DNA from: Burkholderia sp. S171
GTDB taxonomy: Bacteria > Pseudomonadota > Gammaproteobacteria > Burkholderiales > Burkholderiaceae
DNA length: 64,000 nt
Direction: 5' to 3'
Assembly: GCF_009766085.1 (NCBI RefSeq)
Contig: NZ_LMUF01000032.1
Coordinates: 1 to 64,000, forward strand
Part shown: piece by piece, positions 7,492-15,904 of the stretch
Numbering within the stretch: position 1 is the stretch's first letter
Layout: every line of letters starts with the position of its first letter
The notes under the pieces: generated by a model
Told to the model about the DNA's origin: nothing
What the model saw: the letters and a program-made list of their open reading frames with translations, nothing else
Database searches by the model: none
Translations under genes and position numbers: made by a program

Positions 7492-9978
7492 TTATGTGAG
7501 CAGTGTCGGCTCAACGGAATTCAAGCGCTGTGGCTCGGCCCAGGGAGAAGGGCGTCCAATAAAATAACCTTGCGCATAATCGACACCATACTTCTTCAGC
7601 AATTCTATGATGTCTGCGTTTTCAACATATTCTGCAATAGTTTGACATCCTAATGAATGGCCGATGTCATTTATCGCGATAACCATCTCCTGACTGACGG
7701 TGTCTTGAGGCAGGTTCTTGATGAATGCGCCGTCAATCTTCAGGTAGTCGACCGGAAGATGTTTGAGATATCCGAACGAGGACATGCCGGCGCCAAAATC
7801 GTCCAACGCGAAATGGCAACCCAGAATGCTTAGTTCATTCATGAAGTGCACAGCGGACAAGAGGTTGCCAATTGCCGCTGTTTCGGTGATTTCGAAGCAC
7901 AACAAGCCGGCAGCAATACCATTTTCCCTGATCTGTTCGACCACGTAGTGCAAGAAACGCGAGTCGCCAACAGAAGCACCGGATAGGTTGATTGCATACT
8001 CGCTATATTGCTTGGCCGGAGTGCGTGAGAGTGCACGTAACGCTGTGCGCACGACCCAGCGATCTATAGCGGTCATCAGGCCGTAGCGTTCGGCCGCAGG
8101 TATGAACTTGTCGGGCGTGATGGCCGGGCCGCCTTGCGCGTCGATCATGCGGAGCAGCAACTCGACCTTATTCAAGCCGCCTGTCTGCTGGTCTCCCGTA
8201 TGAAGGTTGCGAATCGGTTGCGCATAGAGACAAAACAGGTCGTGTTCGAGCGCATGCTTCAGACGTCTAGCCCAAGACGCTTCGTTAGCGTGCGTGGCAA
8301 GGTCGCTATCATTCAGGTCAGCCTCTTGAATGCGATCTCTGCCTCGCTCCTTGGCAACGAAGCAGGCAATATCAGTCAGGTGCATCGCCGATTCTGCGGT
8401 GATGTCCGGCTCGTCCAGAACCAGAAGCCCAATGCTCAGACTTGTCTTGAACTGCTGCGCCTCCCATTGATAACAGAACGTATTCGCCGAGCGCAGGAGC
8501 TCGTCGGCCAGTGCCATGGCTTGCGCCCGATCGTATCCTCTTAACAATGCACCGAATTCATCGCCTCCCAGCCGCCCAAAGGTGTCCCCTGCACGGAAGA
8601 TTCCCGACAGATGAGTCGAGATTGCGCAGAGCATGCCATCGCCCGCAGCATGACCGCAGGTGTCGTTGACGATCTTGAAGCGGTCGAGATCAAACACTAG
8701 CAACACGTCACACACCGCGGCATTGACGTGCCTCACCTCAGCGAGTGAAGCAGCGAGCTGCCGTTCAAACTCCAGGCGATTGACCAGGTCGGTAAGGCTA
8801 TCGTGCGATGCTTGCCACGCGAGGCTTCGTATGTACTCCTTCTCGCGTGTCATGTTGCGAAGGATGATCACATAACCCTGATGCCCGTCGTTTGAACCGC
8901 CCAGGTCACTCAGGTAAAAAGGCGATCCGGTGATGCGCGACACCACGGCCCTGACATTGACTTCGACGCCGCCTTGAGAGACAAGGATCATCTCGACGAA
9001 CTGGTCGTCGAGATCATCCCCTAGCAAGCCGTCGCTAGCGAGCTTGGCGAGAATTTTCTCCGGTTCGCGCGAGCGTTCGTACAGCAGGGAAAAAGCATCG
9101 GAAAACGGGCGCCCCAGACACCAGGCGCTGGTCGTGCACAGGATCCGTTCTGCTGCGGGATTGATGAACTCAATCTCTCCCGAGAGACTTGTCGCAATCA
9201 CTGCCTCTCCGATCGAGCCCAGCGTAGCCTTGGCTCGCGCCTCGCTGCGCCGCAACGCCATTTCGGTAAGCCTGCGCTGAATCACCAGTCGGCGGACATG
9301 CCACACAGTGAGCAGCATCAGCACGGTCGCGGCCCAGAGATCGACCATGAGCAGCAGCCACGCGACCTTGCGAAACGTCGCACTCAACTCGTAAGAAAAG
9401 CCCCGGGAGAGCGGCGCAACCTTCTCATTGATCTGAAAAATTTCCTCTTGCAGCTCCACGAGTTCGGCATCAGCTTCCGACCGCTCAGAAAACCGGCGAT
9501 GAAGCTGACCCGCGACCTGTTGCAGCTTGTCCATGTGAACGTCGCTGAGCTTCCAGAGATCCATCGCATCCTTGAGGTAGCTGACATGGCGGAAGATGCG
9601 ATACACCCATGCAGCACTCACCACGTCCGAGCGGGCGAAGCCGCCCATGACCAGTTCGTCTTGCGCCGTGTGCATATCTGTCTTCGTACGGTCAAGAATG
9701 TCACGCGCCCGCCTCAAGTGCAGGAGCCCGCCCATTGCCTCAGCGTGCCGCTGATACAGCACTTCATCGCCGGTTTCTGCATAGAGGTGCAGGAAAAACG
9801 TCGCGTCCTTTTCGCCTTTTGACCAAACGCTTTCGGCGCCGATATAGGCGCGCAGCGACGACATGATGTCGATACTGACGACCGCCAAAGTGACGAGAAT
9901 CAGTATTACGACCAGGAAGGGCCACACAAGGCGGATTACCTGATTGGCATCGCTATGGGGCACATGTTTAATGCGCAT
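7492..9978 (-). CDS. Membrane-anchored PAS-GGDEF-EAL protein (c-di-GMP turnover)
   Basis: The 828-residue protein has two membrane helices (about 17-38 and 205-228). They bracket a helical periplasmic sensor of roughly 165 residues with no family I can name. A PAS domain (about 245-375), a GGDEF domain (about 385-550) and an EAL domain (about 565-815) follow. The diguanylate cyclase signature GRLGGDEF is intact (471-475). The EAL motif reads ELL at 606-608, so the Glu is kept. Other EAL landmarks are present in slightly altered form: FEITETAAI, DDFGAGMSSFGYL and LKIDGAFIKNL. Either or both activities are possible, and the direction cannot be told. The product acts at the inner membrane on the c-di-GMP pool. 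The gene is monocistronic. Confidence 0.88.
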   Translation of the reverse strand: MRIKHVPHSDANQVIRLVWPFLVVILILVTLAVVSIDIMSSLRAYIGAESVWSKGEKDATFFLHLYAETGDEVLYQRHAEAMGGLLHLRRARDILDRTKTDMHTAQDELVMGGFARSDVVSAAWVYRIFRHVSYLKDAMDLWKLSDVHMDKLQQVAGQLHRRFSERSEADAELVELQEEIFQINEKVAPLSRGFSYELSATFRKVAWLLLMVDLWAATVLMLLTVWHVRRLVIQRRLTEMALRRSEARAKATLGSIGEAVIATSLSGEIEFINPAAERILCTTSAWCLGRPFSDAFSLLYERSREPEKILAKLASDGLLGDDLDDQFVEMILVSQGGVEVNVRAVVSRITGSPFYLSDLGGSNDGHQGYVIILRNMTREKEYIRSLAWQASHDSLTDLVNRLEFERQLAASLAEVRHVNAAVCDVLLVFDLDRFKIVNDTCGHAAGDGMLCAISTHLSGIFRAGDTFGRLGGDEFGALLRGYDRAQAMALADELLRSANTFCYQWEAQQFKTSLSIGLLVLDEPDITAESAMHLTDIACFVAKERGRDRIQEADLNDSDLATHANEASWARRLKHALEHDLFCLYAQPIRNLHTGDQQTGGLNKVELLLRMIDAQGGPAITPDKFIPAAERYGLMTAIDRWVVRTALRALSRTPAKQYSEYAINLSGASVGDSRFLHYVVEQIRENGIAAGLLCFEITETAAIGNLLSAVHFMNELSILGCHFALDDFGAGMSSFGYLKHLPVDYLKIDGAFIKNLPQDTVSQEMVIAINDIGHSLGCQTIAEYVENADIIELLKKYGVDYAQGYFIGRPSPWAEPQRLNSVEPTLLT

Positions 9979-10317
9979 GAATGTGTTCCGTTAGTACCTC
10001 GCTTCGCTTTCCTGAATGCGATAGCAACGGCGTCGGCTGGGCCGACGTCGATCCTTTTCGACGGGATCAACGTCAGCCCAGCTTCGAAAAAGCTATCTAT
10101 CCAGGACGCGGCAGCGACGTCCAACCTGCTAGTTGCCGTTCAGAATTCTGGGAGCGGCCGCCTTTTTCTCGGTAATGCGTAGACGATTTGGCCGTCGATT
10201 CGGCGCAACCTTTATGTAGAACGTCATATTTCAGGAATTCTTTAGCCCGGCGGTTGATCGGCCGCGCTCGGTCTCACAGACGCTGCTGCCGGAACGTGCC
10301 ACAGCTGATCGCCGGGT
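9979..10317. other. Intergenic region with no supportable gene
   Basis: This holds the upstream region of the PAS-GGDEF-EAL gene and the 3' flank of the cyclic-nucleotide/FliG-like gene. Both neighbours are on the minus strand. Short frames overlap on both strands, but none looks like a protein family member. No hairpin with a T-run was seen. Confidence 0.4.
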
Positions 10318-11481
10318 TTAGATCGAAAGCCGCGTAGAAGGGACTATCGCGCCGGTTTTGATGGACTTGAGCAGCCGCATGAATTTCCGGTTGATATCTT
10401 CTATCTCGACCGGATCGATCACAGGATTGCTTCGAATGATCCGTGACACCTCGTGTTGCCGGGCCCGGGTCATGACCCACAGCAGACGCTCGGAAATCGC
10501 ACGATCGGTCGCTGCGAGAAGCATTTTGGCAAGGTCGGAGGGGTCGAAAGCGTCGACCGTGTCGAAGAGCGTGCGGTCGTCGATGAATTCAATGTCGGCG
10601 AGCGACTCGTATTCGCTGGTCGACCGCGGAGGCTTTTTCGAACTGGCGGGGACGTCTTTATCTTCGCGAGACAGCTTGTCGAGCAGTAGTTGTCTTTCGA
10701 TACCGATAAGCGCGTCGAGGTTCGTCAAGCCGGCCTGTTCCAGTTCTGTCACGATCGAGATGCCCAGGCTATGGTCCGCGATCCGCTGCGCTGATTCGAT
10801 GATTCGCGCCGGGTTGAAAGCGACGACTTGCCGCTCGGCGGCGGCGCCAGCGGTGGAAGAGGTTGCATCCTCACCAAAGTTCCCACGCGCCGTTTCAAAC
10901 GCGATCAGGTTCAACGTTTCCATACGTTTAAGCATGGCCACGATATGCATGCGAGGATGGCCGATTATGGCCTGGCATTGCTTGAAGACATCGGCGAACG
11001 AGATAGACACATGCTCCGGATTCGGATGACGGCTTGCGTCGTGACTTTCGGCCCGCGCCATCAGACTCAGCAAGTTGGCATAGGAGACGATGCCATGCGA
11101 AGGATCGACATTCGTGTTCGCCGGGAGAATTTCGTCGACGCGTTTGTTCCTGCGGATCAGGCTACGCATCAAGTGGCGAAGCACGGGCGATACGCGCTCC
11201 AGTTCGACTTCGACCGCCGTTGGGTCGATGACGATAAGCCGGCAAAAGCTTAGGGCTCTAGCGGTCGTTCCGCGCGGCTCGGACCGCAATAGCGCGCATT
11301 CGCCGAAGCATTCGTCTTTCCCCAGGATCGCAAGCACCACGCGCTTTTCATCGGATTTGGTCGAGATCTCGATCTTGCCTTCGGCGATGACGTAGATGCA
11401 GGCGTTGCCCGCAAACCCTTCCGAGTAAACGACTTCGCCCGCCGCGACGGCCCGAAATTGTGGTGCTTTTTCTTGGTGCAA
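10318..11481 (-). CDS. Cyclic-nucleotide-binding and winged-helix protein with a FliG-like C-terminal domain
   Basis: The product has 387 residues. Residues about 8-115 form a Crp-like nucleotide-binding barrel. Its phosphate cassette is FGECALLRSEPRGTTARA, with Glu61 and Arg70 in the expected places for cAMP or cGMP. Residues about 155-205 (SISFADVFKQCQAIIG to MLKRMETLNLIAFE) look like a winged helix. Residues about 291-380 match the C-terminal torque domain of the flagellar switch protein FliG: EFIDDRTLFDTVDAFDPSDL, KMLLAATDRAISERLL, then PVEIEDINRKFMRLLKSIKTGAIV. No other flagellar gene is nearby. The start is TTG, after a G-rich ribosome-binding stretch. A link between nucleotide level and transcription or a FliG-like protein contact is inferred, not shown. 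Confidence 0.78.
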   Translation of the reverse strand: MHQEKAPQFRAVAAGEVVYSEGFAGNACIYVIAEGKIEISTKSDEKRVVLAILGKDECFGECALLRSEPRGTTARALSFCRLIVIDPTAVEVELERVSPVLRHLMRSLIRRNKRVDEILPANTNVDPSHGIVSYANLLSLMARAESHDASRHPNPEHVSISFADVFKQCQAIIGHPRMHIVAMLKRMETLNLIAFETARGNFGEDATSSTAGAAAERQVVAFNPARIIESAQRIADHSLGISIVTELEQAGLTNLDALIGIERQLLLDKLSREDKDVPASSKKPPRSTSEYESLADIEFIDDRTLFDTVDAFDPSDLAKMLLAATDRAISERLLWVMTRARQHEVSRIIRSNPVIDPVEIEDINRKFMRLLKSIKTGAIVPSTRLSI

Positions 11482-11867
11482 TGTACCCCCCGCTATTGCC
11501 GCTTATGTCGCCTGACCCGACGTTATCGATCGGGGCGGCAAACTTGTGTCGGAGACAATCGTCTTCTACAAGGGGTAACGGCATTTATTCACCACCCCTT
11601 TAATTGCAGATGGGATATTTTTTCGACAATCGGTCAGTCGGGAATTTTGGGTCAGCGTAGGTGAGGTTCGGTAAGGTTGGCCGTACGTTGCTGTCGTTTG
11701 AAGTTTCGATAGCGTCTAGCAGGACGACGGGCCGCTATGACTCGGGCAGGGGCGGTATCGCGCTGTAACAGCAGAGGGAAGGGCCCCGACGTTATCTACC
11801 TTGGAACCTTGTTTGCGCGCCACGATGCCCCTGACGATCACACGCCCGGTTTTCGCTAGTGATCAAC
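11482..11867. other. Intergenic region with no supportable gene
   Basis: Upstream flank of the cyclic-nucleotide/FliG-like gene and downstream flank of the truncated tctC-like gene. No frame here resembles a protein family, and no clear hairpin or repeat was seen. Confidence 0.4.
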
Positions 11868-12620
11868 TCAGTTCAACTTGCCGATGCCCGAATCGCGCAG
11901 GACCTTGGTCCACATGTTTGTGTCGTCGTGAATACGTTGTTGGAGCTGACCCGGTGTGCTGGTCTCAAGCGTGATGCCGCGTGCCGCCGCGAAGGCCTGA
12001 AGATCTGGTGCGGCGAGTGCCTTGACAAGCGCGTCATGCAACTTTTGAACAACGCTTGCGGGCGTGCCGGCGGGTGCGAGCAACGCATGCCACGTTGTCA
12101 TGACATAGCCCGGCACCCCCGCTTCCGTCATGGTCGGCACATCCGGTAATGGACCGAGGCGCTGTGTTCCCGTCACTGCGAGCGGCCTGACCGTGTTCGC
12201 CTTGATGAAGCCGAGGGAACTCGACAAGCTGCCGAACACCATATCGGCTTCGCCGGTCAGTACCGGAAGGGCTGTATTGCCCGCGTACGTGATGTTGACG
12301 GTCTGAGTGCCCGTGCGCGCCATGAACAGCATATTCGCGAGATAGAGAGGACTGCCGACACCCGCGGTAGACACATTGAGTTTGCCCGGATGCTCTTTGG
12401 CGTAGGCGACCAGTTCTTGCAGGGATTTGGCAGGCACCTTCGGATTGGCAACCAGTACGAAGCCAGCCTCCGCTATCAGTGAAATCGGTGTGAAGTCTTT
12501 GTCGACGGAGTACGACAGATCCCGATACAGAATCGGATTCACCGTCAGTTGAGTGCCGAGGCCCCGCAGCAGCGTATATCCGTCTTTCGGCGAATGAACG
12601 ACGAGTGCCGCCGCAATATT
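11868..12620 (-). pseudogene. N-terminally truncated TctC/Bug-family tripartite transporter binding protein
   Basis: Bug proteins are periplasmic solute receptors that Burkholderiales carry in large numbers. The family resemblance begins abruptly at NIAAALVVHSPKDGYTLL, which normally lies about 80 or more residues into the precursor. It then continues normally through LYRDLSYSVDKDFTPISLI, VGSPLYLANMLFM, GEADMVFGSLSSSLGFIKA and GPLPDVPTMTEAGVPGY to the stop. The upstream sequence in the same frame (to 12746) is unrelated and has no signal peptide. Without export signal and the first lobe, it should not work as a receptor. It is probably the remains of a deletion event whose breakpoint lies near 12620. 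Confidence 0.75.
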
Positions 12621-12746
12621 CGTCTTTAAGCAGTTGATGAACTCCACTTTGGTTGTTTTGGTATCTAATCGCGTCGACGCTAACATAAACCAAAGGAGTG
12701 TTGTCTGCGTTCGGAACGCATAGGCTAATTCGCTCACGTCCAGCAA

Positions 12747-13567
12747 TGGAGTATCAATTGGGTAGCCTTAGTCGGAAGCGCAACTGCCGTTCAAGAGGCT
12801 GAAAGCTATCGCGTCACATCTCGACTCTACCGGTTTCCGCCGATCACCGTCCGCGACCGGGTCGAACACTGCACAAATTCGCTCCAAGCGCGGCTGACAT
12901 GGATTGGCTTTTATCGTGCATCGTCAACCACGCGCTACTTACGTACATCTAATAATCTAATAGTCGTTGGCGCTAACCTGAAACGTGGATGTACGAGCGT
13001 AACGGTCAAAGGAATAAGAGCCTACGCGTGTAAGAGAGGTGCCTATGGCGCGAACGGGTGCTTCCTTAGCTGGCTTTCGAAGGCGGGTTTCCCGCCCATC
13101 CATCTCGGCCGGTGTCATTGCGCTAGCGCCCGCTGTCGCCGCCAGCGTCGTCAACTCGGTCGACTGGGTTCGTGCCGCAAAGCTGAATCATGTTAATAGG
13201 CAAATTAAGTATCTTTACGGGTCCCTCTAATCCGGGTTAACCAAAAAAGGGGTAAACACTATCGTACCGTGAAGTCCACTCAAACTGCATGGAGCGGGTA
13301 TCGGCGGAACAACAGTGCGGTAGACCACTTAACTTTCATTATTCTCCTGACATATTCATCTTGGTTCCGTGCAAATGTTTTTATAATGCGTTCGTGGAAA
13401 TATTCTTATACCGAATCTACGCCCGGTCGATATTGATTCGCCACGTTCCATCGGTTGATATTTTCACGGCATTAAATGCCTGATAGGTCGACCGATTGTG
13501 TCAGGCTTTAATTTTGTATGCCGGGCGGCCCTGTAGCCAAAGCGGTAATTGAGCCCTGGAGGAAGAC
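12747..13567. other. Intergenic region upstream of the first two-partner secretion locus
   Basis: About 800 bases, A+T-richer than the flanks, without a frame that resembles a protein family. Frames at 12957-13154 (minus) and 13039-13230 (plus) overlap each other and have no supporting features. The right part presumably carries the promoter of the adhesin gene. A GGAGGAAG ribosome-binding site (13558-13565) precedes the ATG at 13568. Confidence 0.45.
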
Positions 13568-15904
13568 ATGTCGCACCGGCATCCCGTTGTCACACTGCTT
13601 ATACCTATCCTTATCCCCGTCGCGGCCTGTTTCTGGGCGCCTTTAACGCAAGCGGCTGGCGTGCTTCCGCAAGGCGGCCAGTTCGTGGGCGGCAGCGGCA
13701 AGATCACCAGCGGCAGTTCCGGACTCAACATCTCGCAGACAAGCGCGCGTGGTGTGATCGACTGGAATAGCTTTTCGATTGGTGCGGGGCAACACGTCAC
13801 GATCAACAATGGCTCGGGCGCGACGCTGAACGTTGTCACAGGTAACAGTTCTTCGTCGATTAACGGACTGCTGAGCGGGACCGGCAGCGTATACCTGATC
13901 AATCCGCAGGGCGTGCTGGTGGGGCCAACCGGCGTCATCACGACCGGTGGCCGCTTCGTTGCGTCGACGCTGGGCATATCCACCAGCGCGTTCATGAATG
14001 GCGGGTCGTTAACGTTCAGCGGCAATGGTAAGGGCACCGTCGTCAATCTCGGCGCGATTAGCTCTACCGGCGGCGATGTATTCCTGATCTCGCGCACGAC
14101 AGTCTCGAACCAAGGCACGGTGACGGCGGCTAACGGAACGGCTGAGCTTGCGGCCGGTAGCCAGGTTCTGCTGCAGGATTCGTCTTCCGGGCCGCAGGTA
14201 TTCGTGCAAGCCGGCAGCAACGGGCAGGTGCTCAACTCGGGCACGATTCGGGCGGCGCAGATCAATCTGCAAGCTGCGGACGGCAACGTGTACGCGCTTG
14301 CCGGAAGTCACAGCGTGCTGCGCGCGACGGGCACAGCGTCGCGCGACGGCCACGTCTGGCTGGTCGCGAACACCGGCAATGTCAACGCACAAGGCACCAT
14401 CGATGCAGCGAATGCAGGCGGCAGCGGCGGCACGGTCGACATGAGCGGCAAGACGCTGAATGTCCAAGGCGCGACTGTCGATGCGGCACAGTGGAATTTG
14501 AGCGCGCCCACCTTCACGATCGACGCGGGGACGGCCAGCGCACTCGCGCAGAACCTGTCGCGCGGAACGTCAGTCGATGTAACGACAACGGGCGCCGGTC
14601 GCGCCAGCGGCGACCTGACCGTATCGTCAGGCGTCAGCTGGAAGGGCGCTGCGTCGCTTGCGCTGAACGCCTATCACACGGTCGACGTCGGGCAGCATGT
14701 CACCGTCGCCAATTCCGGAAGCGGCAATCTGACGTTGCGTGCGGATGCCGCCGGAATCGACAATCGTGGCAGCGTAATCAACGCCGGCACGATCGACTGG
14801 TCGAAGAGCACGGGCATCGTCTCTGCGCTTTACGACATGAAGGGCAGCTGGCAACCCGGCACGATCCGAAGCAATGGCGCGTGGAGCGCCGCTCCGTTTA
14901 GCGGACTGCTGACGCAGGTCACGGCCTATCAACTCGTGAACACGCTCGCCGATCTGAACAACGTATCGAAGAACCTCGCGGGCATCTACGCGCTTGGCAA
15001 CAATATCCAGGCTGACCCGTCAGTCGCTTTCAACCCTGTCGGCGACACTCCGGCCACGCCGTTTACCGGTCAGTTCGACGGGATGGGCCACACGATCAAC
15101 GGTCTTGAATATGCGGCGACGAATTCGGATTCCTTCACCGGGGCCATTGGTTTGTTCTCGACCGTAGGGACAACGGGTGTAGTACGCAACCTGGGCGTAA
15201 CCAATGCATCTGGCAGCGGGTTATTCGCAAGTGTCGGCCTCATTGCGGGTGACAATCTGGGTCTGATCACGAACTCGTACAGCACCGGGACGGCAAGCTC
15301 CGGAAGCTTCGGATCGGGCAGTGCCGGCGGAGTGGCCGGTCAGAATGGTGGCACGATCGAGCGCTCATGGAGCAGCGCGTCAGTCGGCATCCAGGGCGAA
15401 TCTGGCGGACTCGTCGGCATCAACAACGGTCTGATCCTGCAGTCGTTCGCCACGGGCTCGGTGAGCGGCGGGAGCCATGGCGAGCAAGGCGGCCTGGTTG
15501 GTTTGAATTCGTCGACCGGCGTCATCAACCAGTCATACGCGACAACGTCGATCGGAACGGCAACCGATGCAGGCGGTCTGGTCGGGACCAACGCCGGATT
15601 GATTGAAGAGTCCTACTCTGCTGCCACGCGCGGCGCGGCTGGTCCCCCGCTCGCCTCCTACGGCGGGATCGCCGCGGTGAACACGGGCACCATCGCGAAC
15701 AACGTCTTCTGGAACACAGCCACCACGCGTGGCGCTCCGGGCGTAGTCAACGGTACGCCGATACCCGCTGCCAACGGTTTCACGACCGCTCAAATGAGCG
15801 TTCCGGCCAGCTTCGGTTCGAGCTGGAATTTCGGTCCCAACGGAACGTGGGTGATCCCCGCTGGCGCGACTTCTCCTGTGCTGCGATGGCAAGTTGAGCC
15901 TTGA
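13568..15904 (+). CDS. TpsA-type secreted adhesin with filamentous-haemagglutinin N-terminal domain and GLUG repeats
   Basis: This is a 778-residue exoprotein of two-partner secretion. A signal peptide ends near LTQAAG. The TPS domain follows: GVLPQGGQFVGGSGKI, then VIDWNSFSIGAGQHVTIN, SINGLLSGTGSVYLINPQGVLVG and GGRFVASTLGIS. This domain is recognised by the partner transporter and starts the beta-helix. The middle is repetitive Asn/Gly/Ser-rich beta-helix. The last third (about 460-720) carries GLUG-type repeats such as GGLVGINNGLILQSFATGSV and GGLVGLNSSTGVINQSYATT. It has no long FhaB-like repeat region, so it is short for the family. Its stop codon overlaps the transporter start at 15901, so the two are co-translated. 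Likely role: surface adhesion or biofilm. Confidence 0.9.
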   Translation: MSHRHPVVTLLIPILIPVAACFWAPLTQAAGVLPQGGQFVGGSGKITSGSSGLNISQTSARGVIDWNSFSIGAGQHVTINNGSGATLNVVTGNSSSSINGLLSGTGSVYLINPQGVLVGPTGVITTGGRFVASTLGISTSAFMNGGSLTFSGNGKGTVVNLGAISSTGGDVFLISRTTVSNQGTVTAANGTAELAAGSQVLLQDSSSGPQVFVQAGSNGQVLNSGTIRAAQINLQAADGNVYALAGSHSVLRATGTASRDGHVWLVANTGNVNAQGTIDAANAGGSGGTVDMSGKTLNVQGATVDAAQWNLSAPTFTIDAGTASALAQNLSRGTSVDVTTTGAGRASGDLTVSSGVSWKGAASLALNAYHTVDVGQHVTVANSGSGNLTLRADAAGIDNRGSVINAGTIDWSKSTGIVSALYDMKGSWQPGTIRSNGAWSAAPFSGLLTQVTAYQLVNTLADLNNVSKNLAGIYALGNNIQADPSVAFNPVGDTPATPFTGQFDGMGHTINGLEYAATNSDSFTGAIGLFSTVGTTGVVRNLGVTNASGSGLFASVGLIAGDNLGLITNSYSTGTASSGSFGSGSAGGVAGQNGGTIERSWSSASVGIQGESGGLVGINNGLILQSFATGSVSGGSHGEQGGLVGLNSSTGVINQSYATTSIGTATDAGGLVGTNAGLIEESYSAATRGAAGPPLASYGGIAAVNTGTIANNVFWNTATTRGAPGVVNGTPIPAANGFTTAQMSVPASFGSSWNFGPNGTWVIPAGATSPVLRWQVEP

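Noticed and set aside
12034..12693. 219-codon minus-strand frame over the tctC-like remnant
   Set aside because: It is a shadow in another frame of the TctC sequence and has no domain of its own.
12957..13230. Small overlapping frames in the gap before the first adhesin
   Set aside because: They overlap each other on opposite strands and show no protein-family pattern.
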